Assembly (NCBI GenBank): GCA_009792885.1
Contig: WMCF01000018.1
Location: 2,122,031 to 2,186,030, forward strand
Length of the DNA: 64,000 bases
Source: Eremophila alpestris peregrina
Lineage: Eukaryota > Chordata > Aves > Passeriformes > Alaudidae
Direction of reading: 5' to 3'
Shown: positions 42,701 through 54,700 of the stretch, in pieces
Layout of the letters: the number at the start of each line of letters is the position of its first letter
How positions within the stretch are numbered: position 1 is the stretch's first letter
Made by a program: the position numbers and the translations under genes
Notes under the pieces: generated by a model
The model's input: the letters and a program-made list of their open reading frames with translations, nothing else
Told to the model about the DNA's origin: nothing
Databases searched by the model: none

Positions 42701-45700
42701 TAGAGACATTAGTGGAAAGAGAGTTTTGTACACATACAGAATTACTTTGGTCTTTATTTCATCTACTTTCATGAAGCTCCTACCTATTCTGCCTAAGTAT
42801 TAAAGTGCAATCCTGATGAATGGCAAAACTTTAACTGACTTCACTCTGAGTTAACATTTGTTCAGCTACAATACTGACCTTTCTTTTGAGAATTTCTAGG
42901 GAGCTGTGGAAGTGTAGAGTCAGCTCCTCACTCAGCTGATATAAATCACTGGGGTTCTACTAAGTTTAGTAGAATGATCTTTAAAGAAATTAGGAATATA
43001 GTCCATGGAAAACAGCTTTCTTTCTTTACATATTTAAATCAAAATTATCTGGTATCTCTCAAATGAGAAAGAGCTGAAGCTGGGATGTTGAAAGGAAGGA
43101 TTTACTTTCTTTTCTATGCTGAGCACATGGGGACATGCAAAAGTTACCTGGTGATCAGATATTTTATTTTCAGAGTACTCAGAGTTTGATTGCAGAGCCT
43201 CAGATGAGCTGTGGTTACAGCTATGAACATGCTTTTACTTTGTAATTTCAGGTATGGGGGAGGAATAACTAAGGGACTTGCATGCCATATAGAAGATCAC
43301 AGGGTGAGAGTGTGCATATGGGTAATTTCCATGGAGTAAGTGAGGTGCTTGAAGGTCACACCACAGTAATTTATGTAGCTGCCTAGTAACACAAGTTCAA
43401 AAAAAAACCTTCCTGGAAAGCATAAGTTACAGCAGGCAGAGGAACTGCTTAGCTTAGACACTTTGGCTAAGCTTTTGTTTGAAGCCTAAAAGCTGGGAGA
43501 AAATGGATGGGTCAGGAAGGTCCTCAATATGCACATCTATGTCTCTCTTGCAATCTGCACCTTGCAATCAGTAGGTCAATCTAATTAACTTTTGCTGACA
43601 GATGTAGCTAATGCAGGATCCCAAATCCTCTACCAGCATTGGTGACTAGTTATGTCACACAGAAGCGGGTCTATACATTGTTTTTACAGGCACTATAGCT
43701 TCACCAGTTTAGAAACCTTTAAAGATAGAGCATTACAGTCTTTGCTGCAAACTGATGACATTAGCAAGGTTTATTCTGCCAAAGTACTGACATTAGACAT
43801 CTTTATACCAGAATATATGTATCCCCCAGTGCATGCTGAATTGTTTTAACTATACACAAACAAAACCTTAATTGAAATCATTAAATTGCTGCAAAAATCA
43901 GTGCACGAAGACTAGGCTTAGAAGACAAAGATTAAAATTCCGAGGAGTACACAGGTACAGTTAGTGGAAAAAGTGTAAAAATGTGCAAAGTACAAATGTA
44001 ACAGCCGGTAGAAGGAGTGTAATTGGCAAATGTGAAACTGGCGCTTGGAGGTAAATTTTAAGTTGGTTTGGGGGAGAGCTATTTTTGTGGGAAAGTATGA
44101 ACAGACTGGTTTCTTGAATAATGACTTACTATAATGAGAAGAATGAGAAGCAATTTGGGCACTATTAGCTACACTGTTCAACAGTAATAAGGACCTTGAA
44201 AATTATGTCACAGAAATGAGATAAAGATGACTATTATACTGGTGGAAGGCCATCATCTAGTGTAGCTGTGGAGAATAAATGAAAATGGAAACCAGTGAGG
44301 AACATAATATGATATAGTATTTTGTGTTTGAGCTATTAGCAGGTGCAGCTCTACTGGCATCAGTGGAGCTGTCTTCACTTGCTTCACAGCTCAATGTAGT
44401 CCTTTATCTATTTTATATATGTACATTTTATAGTCTGTGGGCTATAAGAAAACATTGAAAAACTTTTGAAATGCATTAAAGCATTAGACTGTGTGGAGTG
44501 GTTAAAATGTGTACCTGATTTAACTGCTTGCCATCTGGAACACAAGGAGATGAACCTAAACTGTCTGCTGTAATGCATGCAAAGAAGTTTTGGATTTAGG
44601 CCCAGATATGAATATACAAATAGATAAAGTTTACAGAACTGTGACACAAAGTCCCAGGGGTTTTCTGGGAATGTCAAAAAACACTCAGCAATCAGAACAT
44701 ATGCCTTCCAAGTTAATATATCTTATGCCTCTGTCTCCAAAACAGATTATGGAGATGACTTTGAAACATGAAAAGAAAAAAAGAGTTTTTATTTAAGAGC
44801 TACCTTTGCATATTTTTCTAGACTTAGCTAAAGCTACTCAAATGAAGCGACAGCCTAGGATTTCCTCTAAGAAGGGCTTTTAGCATGAGGGATGTAAGCC
44901 TCTCATTTTGCATCTGGCAAAGTGGTGTGATCACTATGGAAATAGGCAGTGTAGCCTGCATTTCTACACGGTGATCAAGCTAAACCTTTTCTAAATTGCT
45001 GATCTGCTTTCCTTGTTACAGATGAATACATCAGAAGAAAGTCAGTAAAAGTTGTCTGGCTTAATGACAGATTGGCACAAGAAGGCAAACTGATTCTTAC
45101 GCACTTAGGAACTTGTCCCAAATATTCACTAGCAAGAGCTAAGAGCTGGAGAAGAACTAATGACCTATTTATGGTGATCTATGACTGTCTCTTATACACA
45201 TCTAGACAAATATTCACTAGCAAGAGCTAAGAGCTGGAGAAGAACTAATGACCTATTTATGGTGATCTATGAAGTATGAGGCTGAATCTTCTACTGTAGT
45301 GCAAATTATTCTGCAAACATCTGAAAACCACTGTTATAAAAAGCAATTATCAATTTGTGTAGTGCCAGAAATGTATGTCCTACTCATTAGCCCTGCTCAA
45401 GTGAGTCTGCTGTTTTAACTGACTTCAGCGTGGCTGTTTATGTGAATGAGCAAAACTTTGAGGGAGCATTTCTCAAAGCTCAAGGCAGAATAATCACTCT
45501 GATGTGAACAGACTTCTAGTTTTCTCTAGGTTACCAACTTTCATTTTAATAAGGAGTGTTGTACGAAAAAATAAAAAAAAGGAAAAGGACTACCAGTATA
45601 TTTTTTTCAGAGAATGGCATGGCCCCAGCACAGGGCTGAGATGTGAGCTCAGTCCTGCCCCACCTGCAGTGGGGTGCTCCAATCCCACTCCCACATCACA

Positions 45701-48700
45701 GCTCTGATGGGCTGTGTGTTCATGTGGGGGCACAGAGCAGCCCAGAGCACCAATGTGCAGCGGGGCCCCAGTGCTGGGAGCAGAGGGAAGGATTAAGCCA
45801 GGCTCTCACTCAGTGGGAGGCTCAGCCCATCTGCATTTAGGGGCAGCATGGGACGTGTGGCCACTGCAACTCCACGTCAGTGTGGAAGGCAGCAGACAAC
45901 TGCCCAGTTTCTCCTGAACAACAGCTGGTTATTGTGCTTCTGGGATGTGCATAGTTCCTTGTGGAAGAAATCATCCCATTAAATGGGTGCCTCTTCCACA
46001 TACGGAGATATTTTCTCAATGGTCCTTTTGAGCCATCTAAATTCTTCATTTTATAGCATTACGTAAAATACTTGTAATGATATTAATCTGCAAGATGAGT
46101 CTAAATGTGCACAATCTGATCATGTTTAAATAAATAATTATGAAGTTCACGCAGTTCATAACCAGCTCTGCAGATCACAGAGTTACACAGTACCTTATGT
46201 GTGAGAAACAATCAGAAATTTGATTTCTGAGGCCACATTTTAAGAACCTTTGATATTGCCCATGAAAATCAATTTCCTCTATGGAAGTTTAGGACTTGGG
46301 AAGGGGGTTATTCTCACATTTTTGCGAATTCCTACAGAAAAGCAAATGACCTATGCTCCCAAAAAGTTGGCAGGTGACTTATTAAACTTCCCTCAAATCT
46401 CCTTCAGGAAGTTCATTAAAAGTCTATTTGGAAATGGCCAGGTGCTTGCTTCCCACAGTGCAAGAGGGAAATCTGTCACCCTGTTTAAAAAATTGTTTGG
46501 TTACTCGGGATAAAGAAATAATCATTATACCAAGCTGTGTGGTTTTATGATGGAAAACTGTGGCTTGGTGAGAAAAGTACCAAGGTCAATGCAATGAAAA
46601 ACCCACAGTGAACTCAGACATGATTTCTGAAGTCAGTGGTGGATAGAGGCCAGGAGAACAAAGTCTTTCCTGTGGTTCACTTGAAAACAGTTTTTAAGAT
46701 TACGGATAAAAATAACTCTCTAGTTTGAGAGAGTTATTATCTTGAAAAAAATATAATTAGAAAAGATTTTAAAAATGTTTTATAAGGATTGCTAAGGCTG
46801 ACAAAATTACATTGTTTGACACTGGATCCTGTCCTAAAATACTACGGCCAAGTCAACTAAGAGGAAAATAGTAGGGCTAAGCCTTTTTCATTCTTTATTC
46901 TGCCAAACCACTGCCTCTTGCAATCAGGATTGATTACAAACACCCAATTAAGAGGCATTTGGAACATGATCTGAACACTAATCCTGTCCCTTTTTCTCTT
47001 TATACCTAATTATCAGCCTTAAGATGGGTATTAGCACTTTAATTAGTAGATTTACTTTGGGAACATCTACATAAACTGAGAGATCTATAACATAGACATA
47101 AATACGTCTATATATGCACAGCCCTAAAGAGGTGCACATAAAATATACCTATATTCAAGCAGTTTGGTGTGATATATAAGCCTAGACATATACATGTGAA
47201 TGCATGTATATCTAGCTTTCAGACATAATTTCATTCTTTGGAAATATTATAAAAGAAAATAATTTAATTTGGTTTTGCATTAGCTGTAAAAAGATCTCTA
47301 TATCATAATTATCAAATTATGATCCAATGTTATAGCTTGCAATAAACTCTAATTAAGAAACTAACAAAAACACATAGGTTTTTGTTTCAATCAGATTAGC
47401 ACAGGAGAGGAGGGTGGAGAGAAGAGCAGTGTGGGGTCGACTGAAAACACATTGAGAGTTTCATGGAGCTCATTCCAATAACTCTGGGTTTCAATTTAGA
47501 AAGGACTTAGACCTTTGTTCTGAATTTATCTCTGTCCGCAGAAAGGATGAAGGATTAGGCTTAAGGGAATCCATATTTGACCCTTAAATTATTCCTGTCT
47601 GAAGGGCATCTGGTTGTAGCACATCCAGACAGAATTCTCCTCACATTTCAGTGTCCAGAGTAACAGAAACATACATATATGACTGGTTTATACAGTTTTA
47701 CTGTGCTACTGTGCAGACATCCAAGTCAAGATGTGACTGGGGATGTACCCATACACAGAGTACAACACTGGGCTCTGCATCCCACCCCTCAGCCCTGAAC
47801 ACAGGCCAGCACAGACTCTCCAGCTATGACCAGGCAGTTTGCTCATGGATTTCCTAATACCTTTTCCTGAGAAAACTCAAACTCAAACCACTACTCTAAA
47901 AGAACAAATTGTTAAATGGTTTGACAACAGAGACTTTGACAGCAGTTAATTGCTTGGATAAAAACCAAAGGAATTGTTTCCTTACACTATATAATCAGAA
48001 AAATAATATATTTTCAATTTCTTTTAACTCTCATTTAGTCCCTACAATAAAATAACAGCATCTTTATCTTTAGGTACTTGCTTCTGTGTGTGCAAATACA
48101 TGCAGAATCTTGTGGCAAAGAGAATATTATATATACTTTCATAATGCAAAATCTTTAAGTTAAGGGAAAAATTTTTGGGGTGTAAGTATTTTCTGCTTCC
48201 CTGATCCTGCACACGGTCTGGGCTGACTCCTTTCCTTGACAGGAACTTTTCCTGCAGCCTTATGGAGGGTACCAAACAGCAGTGGTCTCCAGAAGGGCAG
48301 TCTGGTGCTGAGTGCTCCTTGAGAAAGCCTTTCATGTACTTTACATAAAGCAAAGAAATGCCCTCAAAGTGCACCCAGAAACATGAGATACCACATGGCC
48401 CCCAAATCTACTGCAACAACTCATCTCAAACTAAGCCAAAACCACTCGTTTCTTGTTTTAGGAACAGAATGAAGGATGGCTCCCTTCATCCCTTGAGTAC
48501 TTCCAATTAATCTCTCGGTAACCCCAAACAGCTCTTGAGGAACAGATTTTTGAGAGAGACAAAAAAGATAAGATGCTGCCTCTTCAGCCCAGGTATGGTC
48601 TTCCCAGTGTGCCCACATCCCACTCAGGCTTTGACAGAGAGATGCCCAGGTCACTGCCCAGCTCTGCCTGGGCAGTGCAGCCCACAGTGGGGTGACTCCA

Positions 48701-51700
48701 CATGTGTGGGCTGGGTGGATTAGTGAATCCAGTTCAGAGCAAGCAGGGGAGTGTGGGCATCCATTCCCACGTCACCTGGATACCTCATCCCACTGAAATC
48801 CACTAAAAGGCCAGTGCTGACGCTTAACTGATGGGGCCAAGCCAGTCAAGCCATATTTCTGAAAGCTCAGAGGGCTTGGCTCCTTCAGACCTCTCTGCTC
48901 AGCAGTGGGCAAACACAACTCCTGCCTTCCACAGACCTGAACAACTGTTCCTGAGCTGCTCACCCTGCCCTGTCAGCTGCAGGCACTCTCTGCCTGCCAA
49001 GCCCCATGGTGCCTGGGCAGAGGTGAATTAGGAAGCTCTGACTGACATTTGCCATCCTAACAACTGATGCAGTCATTAACCACCCTATGGGGCCTGTGCT
49101 GAACCCCACAGCCATCCAGAATGATGGGGACGGCTTTGTGGGAGTGGAGGGCAAAGTTCCCATTGCAGTGATGCTGCAGTGGGCCCAGAATGCCCCTACC
49201 CCTGAGATGTCCTTGGGGCAGTTTGTGGGAGCAGCTCAGGGCTGCCAGGCTCCAGCTGCACCTGGGGCAGTCAGGAAGCAGCTGTTGTGTGCAGCTGATG
49301 GCAGAACCCTTCTGACAGGCTCAAGGGGCAGCCCAGCAGGGCTTCATGGGTGGTTCTGCAGATGGGCAGCAAGGACATGGGCACTCCTACTCCCATCAGC
49401 TCATCCCAAAGGGCTGGAACCACCCCTGCACAAAAGGAACAAAGGCAAGGCACAAGGCCTGCACAAAGCAGACCTCACTGCATGGAAGAAGAGGAACCAG
49501 GATTTAGACAAAGGCAAATGAAAGCTTAAACTATGCAGAAACTAAAGAAAGGCTGAGCCTTGACTTTGCTTGCTCCTGTTTATTTTACCAGCTTGAGTTT
49601 GTTATACCTACAGATTTGTAGCATAAATCCATTGACATTATTTAGAAATAAAATGGATGGATGGTTTTCTAACATCATTAAGGTCTATGGGAGTTCTGTG
49701 GAGCTGTACTTTCACTCTGTAGGTCTGAAAACCTATGCTTTCTCCCTTACCCAAGGATCTGGAGGAGCCATTTTCTTCTATATAAACAAACACAGATATT
49801 TTTTGCTCTGCATTCTATAACTGACCACAATCTCTATACAGCTCTACTCTCATCCATGTAACTAATCCCTAGTAAGTGCAATATGAAGAGTAATTATCTA
49901 TGACATCTCTCCTACAACTTGAATGTTTCCAAAATGGGCAATTTTTCCATTCTGAAAGATTTGACAGCCCTGTTGTATAAAATCCACAAGTGTTAAGCAA
50001 GAACGAAATTTATTTTCTACATCTATAAATGATGGCCACTGAAATAATAGTGCTGTGTGGCATATCTATGAAAACCTTGTAAAACAATACAGTCAAGTCT
50101 GGCAACAAAGTTAATAATTTGTCAGTAAGGAAACCACTGTTGGGCTTTCCCTAACCAACTCTCCACCTTTCTTAAGCCCTTTTCTTCTGAAGCTTCACAT
50201 TCATTTTCTTAATGTTTTTAACCTAGTGTCTGTGAAATTTTTATTGCTCCCTAGATAATGACATCTGATCTGAATGTAACCACACACCTCTTTGCTCAGC
50301 AACATTTGTCACAAACCATTATAAATTATCATGCTGATAGTGTGCATTGCTGGGAAACCGGAAAAGTTCCATAAATTCAAAGTACTGTATCAGTGACATT
50401 CTTGTTTATTATCTAGGTATAAAGTTTTACTAGATTCAAGATGGCCACATTTACACAGTAGGATACTTCAGCAACACGAGACTTGTACAGCTTGCACTAA
50501 GTGCTGAAAAGCACTTACCACATGCAACAAACAGTGGAGCATTTTAACTAATATGTGGCCATATGTTTTGTCTCTTCTATTCATTTTAACCATGTTCCTG
50601 ACTCCAAGAATGCATGCTCATTATTGGGACTTGCTTGAGAAAAGGCAAAATGGCAAACAAAAACTACTTTTCTCTTAAAGTGCAACCATAATTTCTGTTT
50701 CTTGGCTTCCTGAAGAGGAGGCATAACACTCATTAGAGTTAAATGTTAAAAAGAGACTGTGAATTTTTTCATTATACAAGTCCTTGATAACAATCTGTGG
50801 TCGACATGTTTGTGTACTTCCTGTCGAAACCCAGTATTTCCATAATGCTGCTGCAGTAGCCCAGTCTAGAAGATTATTAGATGAACCTAGCTTGTGTGAA
50901 CATATTTTTAATTATTTGCGTATCTTTATTCTTCAAAACTGTGAAAGTTGAGTCCTTTGGAATGCCTCCAGAAAAAAAGGAATTTTCACCATGTTTACTT
51001 GAAATTTAAAACAACTCAAATGGTTCTGATTGTCAGAAAAACATACATATATGAATTTTATTAGCAGTCATTTCAGAAATACTTATTCATTAAAGCATAG
51101 CATAATAAGTAGGTAAATCAAGGGCATATTCCTAAATTAATTCTAAACCCTAACATACAAAGAGACTAACTGGGAACAGCTTCAGTAACAGCTAATGCTT
51201 AAATGTGCTGCTTTTGATTCTCCTCAGGGAATCAACCTTTCACCAGTTTTACATTTCAATACATCTAGCCCTCTATATAGAGCAATATTTTTTAAAGTTA
51301 GGTAAAGCCTCTTGATTTTCTTGTTGGCACTATGGAACAAGAAGGTAACCTTTCCAAAGTCAAAGTGTTTCCCCCTCCCTGGGCTCAGGGGTCCCTGTTA
51401 TTAAAGTTGCTTTCAATGCTAACTAAGGTCCAAATTGCAATGAACAGCATTTCAGGATTTTGGGAGCTAGGCCAGCAAGCTAATCTTCTCTAGTCTGCTC
51501 TAATTGTATGGGACATTTTTTGTTCCAGACATGAATTCCCTTATCTCTCATTTTCTATCTGCATTTCATATTTAAGTGGTTATTAATTTCCAGTGCTAAA
51601 CCTTTCAATAAACTAGAGTGTAACCTAAATTACACATTTCTAGATTGCAGACTGAGTTTCTAATAAGCTAAGCATATTAGAAAAACAAAATGTACTTAGT

Positions 51701-54700
51701 TGGAAAACCAAAAAGTCTTGTGATACATTTATTGCATTAATCGCCTGTTGTATTCAATATTCAGCACAAGGAATGTGAATTTTGCAAGTAGATGCTGAAA
51801 TTTCAGACCATGGAGACTGTTGACAAATTCCTGTTGCTGAAATAATTGTTCTGGTCCTAAGGCTTTGTGGGTTTTTTGCACAAACACAATTCCTCTCAAG
51901 TTAAGAAGAGCAATTTTCAATATAAATGAAGTAGCAGCTGAGTAATTTAGCATAGCCTAGAAAATTAGCTTTTCAGCACAGACAAAATAATGGTAAAGTC
52001 ATCACCATCATACACTGCAAAGACAATGCAAACAACCCTGTTGAGAGACTTCCTTCCACCCACTACCATCTCATTACTGCTTTGGGCTCCATTTCAGGGA
52101 CAGAAATAATGCAGCGGGGAGAGTGGACAATGAACACTGAGAAGGAAGCAACAGAGGGAGGGAGTCAATCCTTTCCCTGGACCCAGTTCAGCTCAGTCTA
52201 GCACTGTTTAGCACAACACTGTGCCACAAAGATTACTTGTTCTTCCAATAATTGTGCGCTGTACACCATTTTACGGCTGCCAAGGACCATGTTGGTTTTA
52301 CAGAGTTGGAAAAACATGCATTATAGCAGGGGAGAAAAAGGATTTGACAACGAAATATGCTTAATTTCATTTCCTAATTTCTCTTTAAGAGCCAAAGAGT
52401 GACAAATATTTTAAAGCACTAACAGTGCTCCACAGAATGAAAGCAAAACCTGTATCAAGAAGACACAGGGAAGTGAACCATTGCCTGAGTACAAGACATT
52501 AAAAATTAAAGAATGGGAAGTCAGGGTGTGAACATATGGTGTGAATACAAGCTGCAGCTCCAACTCCACAGTAAAAACTCATTTTCGCAAAGTTTAGTTT
52601 TATGAGCACAGGGTTTTCCTGCATTATCACTCAACTATGGCACTGAAATGCGGATCTATAAGTGGTTATAAAATACCACAAAAAAGCAACTAAGCACCAC
52701 AATACATAATTTAAAATCTCATTTTAAGAGAAAACAATAATTCTGGTCTAAGTAATCAATTTATTAAATAATAGGATGAAGATGTGCATGGTAAAAAATT
52801 AAGTGCTTGAATACAGTTGCTCTCTTTCCCTAAGTCAAACTCTCTCATCTCATGGTCTATCACAACCACATCATTTTATGGGACCAAATCCTGTATACTC
52901 CCATGAAATACCAAACACTACTGGCCATTGAATTTAATCTTTCTGACAGAAATCAGACAAAATCTTGACTAGCAGCATTAATGAACAGCAACTCTCTTGC
53001 AGTTATGAGTAGGGGATTAAAAATTATACACAAGAAATCTTTAAATAACTGATACTCCAGAAATATTTAAATAATGAATCACTAAAATATTTTCTTCATG
53101 CAATAAGCAGGCTGAATTCAGAGGGCATGCTGAAGAGGGGAATGATCTGACCATATGTTGCCTTGTGCAAGCTGTGAGATTTACAGATTTAGGGAAAAGT
53201 GGAGAATAGCTTCTGGGAGGTTCTGATTCTCCTTCTCACTTTTGGAATGGATGGTCAAAGGGAATGCGAGGACAGGGGACAAAGGAAGCCTCAGCTCCCT
53301 CCTTCCTCCTCTCAGGGCACTACAGCAGAGCAGGAGTTGGGGAAAGAAAAGCTACTGGCTGTAAATCAGCAGCAAAGGGAGAAAGAAGGAAATATGACTA
53401 TCAGTTCTCCAGTCCCTTGAAGGGTGAGGGTAAATGCCAGACTAACTCTGCGTTAAGAAGATTTGGCAATTTATAAATGGCCCGTCTCTTCCATGGGCTG
53501 TTCATAGTCGCGGGGATACAAAAAGAAAAGGAGCTCCTTTTTCAAACTCCAACTCAAGAGACGTGCAAAAGCAAGCGGCCCAACAAACGGTGCCTCGCCA
53601 CCCCGCGCATCACCACCGCCACCCGCCCGCAGCGCACGGGGCGGGCGCAGCTCAGACGCACTTAGAAACCTCAGAGAGCCGTGAAGACAATTTTAGGACG
53701 CACGCACACAGTCACACACACACAGAGACATACACACACATACAGACACACACACACACACACCCCCGCCCCTCCCCCGCCCGGCCGCCCCGGCGCTGCC
53801 CGCGGCGCTGCCCGCGGCGGCCGGCAGGTGTCGCCGTGGCGCTCCGCAGCGCTCACTCACTTGCAGTCGCGGTCCTCCAGGTCGAAGTGCGGGTTGAAGT
53901 TGATCATGATGCGCTGGTAGGGCTCCGGCGCCTGGATCAGCCACTCGCACTTCTGGCTCGGGTGGTAGGACTGCGGGTAGCCGGGAGACGTCAGGTACCC
54001 GGGGCTTAAAATTTTGATCGTGTCGCCACACTTGTCTGCGGGGGAAGCAAACGCATGGGTTGGTCTCAGTGTCCCCGGCAAGCATCCGAGCGCAGCCCGC
54101 AGCAGCGGACCCGGCAGACTGCCGTGGGAATGCTGCGGGGCCCCAGCCTTCTTCAGGTAACTTAGCATCCTTATGCTTTTCAAGGCATCTGTGCTACTCT
54201 CTACCGGACGGAAGAGGACTCCCTCTCCATCCCCCCATTCCTTAAATCCAATGGCTGGACAGGTAGCAGAGGGCACCCCATTTTTAAACAGTATCCATTT
54301 AAAAAGCCCCCTACTCCAACAGTGCCCCTTAGAGTGTTAAGACCTTGCACCCTCCTAACAGCATAAATGTTGGCTAAGAAGGGTTCCTGGGACACAATTA
54401 ACTCCAAACACAATACTCTTCTTAAGTACAAAGTTTTAAGAAAAGCTGGGAGGAGGAGATGTTAAGGGATACCATTTGACCCCCTGCCCAGCTATGGGAT
54501 AAGTCTGGTCTGTGTCACCGACCACTGGGATTGTATTGGTGGATCCAAGCTCATTCACAGGAGACCCTGCCTTTGTTTTATCAGCCCATAAATCTAGGCA
54601 GGTTGAAACTATCTGTGCTCTTCAAACCCAGGGCAGAAGAGAACAAAGTAGCTCTAGTGAAGCAGAAATCATCCACTATTTACTCTTTCAAGGAAGTTTG

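Larger units (their letters stand above)
32311..53860 (-). other. NRP1: NRP1 intron 2, 5' portion (to the LTR)
   Basis: First half of the 42,485-bp intron 2 (11,376-53,860). Most is AT-rich non-coding DNA. Named content: the CA repeat and G-run motif next to exon 2; GC-rich patches at 48,570-49,440 and 45,610-45,930; a hairpin at 46,711-46,738; the adapter-containing duplication at 45,119-45,272; a CR1 fragment near 39,331-39,383; and a minisatellite at 35,333-35,444. Short open frames throughout (for example the 144-codon frame at 49,087-49,521) show no domain, no splice logic and no conserved motif, so I call no gene. Confidence 0.85.
53570..54130. promoter_or_regulatory. NRP1: Internal CpG island over NRP1 exon 2
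   Basis: About 560 bases rich in CpG and GC surround exon 2, flanked on both sides by AT-rich intron. It includes runs such as GCCCGCGGCGCTGCCCGCGG near 53,797-53,820 in intron 2. An intragenic CpG island could mark an alternative promoter or simply a GC-rich exon neighbourhood. A transcript starting here would lack the signal peptide. Confidence 0.7.

Noticed and set aside
45119..45272. Natural Tn5-like transposition or a biological tandem duplication
   Set aside because: The spacer equals an engineered library adapter, the duplication is 66 bp where Tn5 makes 9-bp target duplications, and no transposon body is present.
49087..49521. 144-codon plus-strand frame
   Set aside because: No recognisable protein family. 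It falls in a GC-rich patch with competing frames on the other strand.
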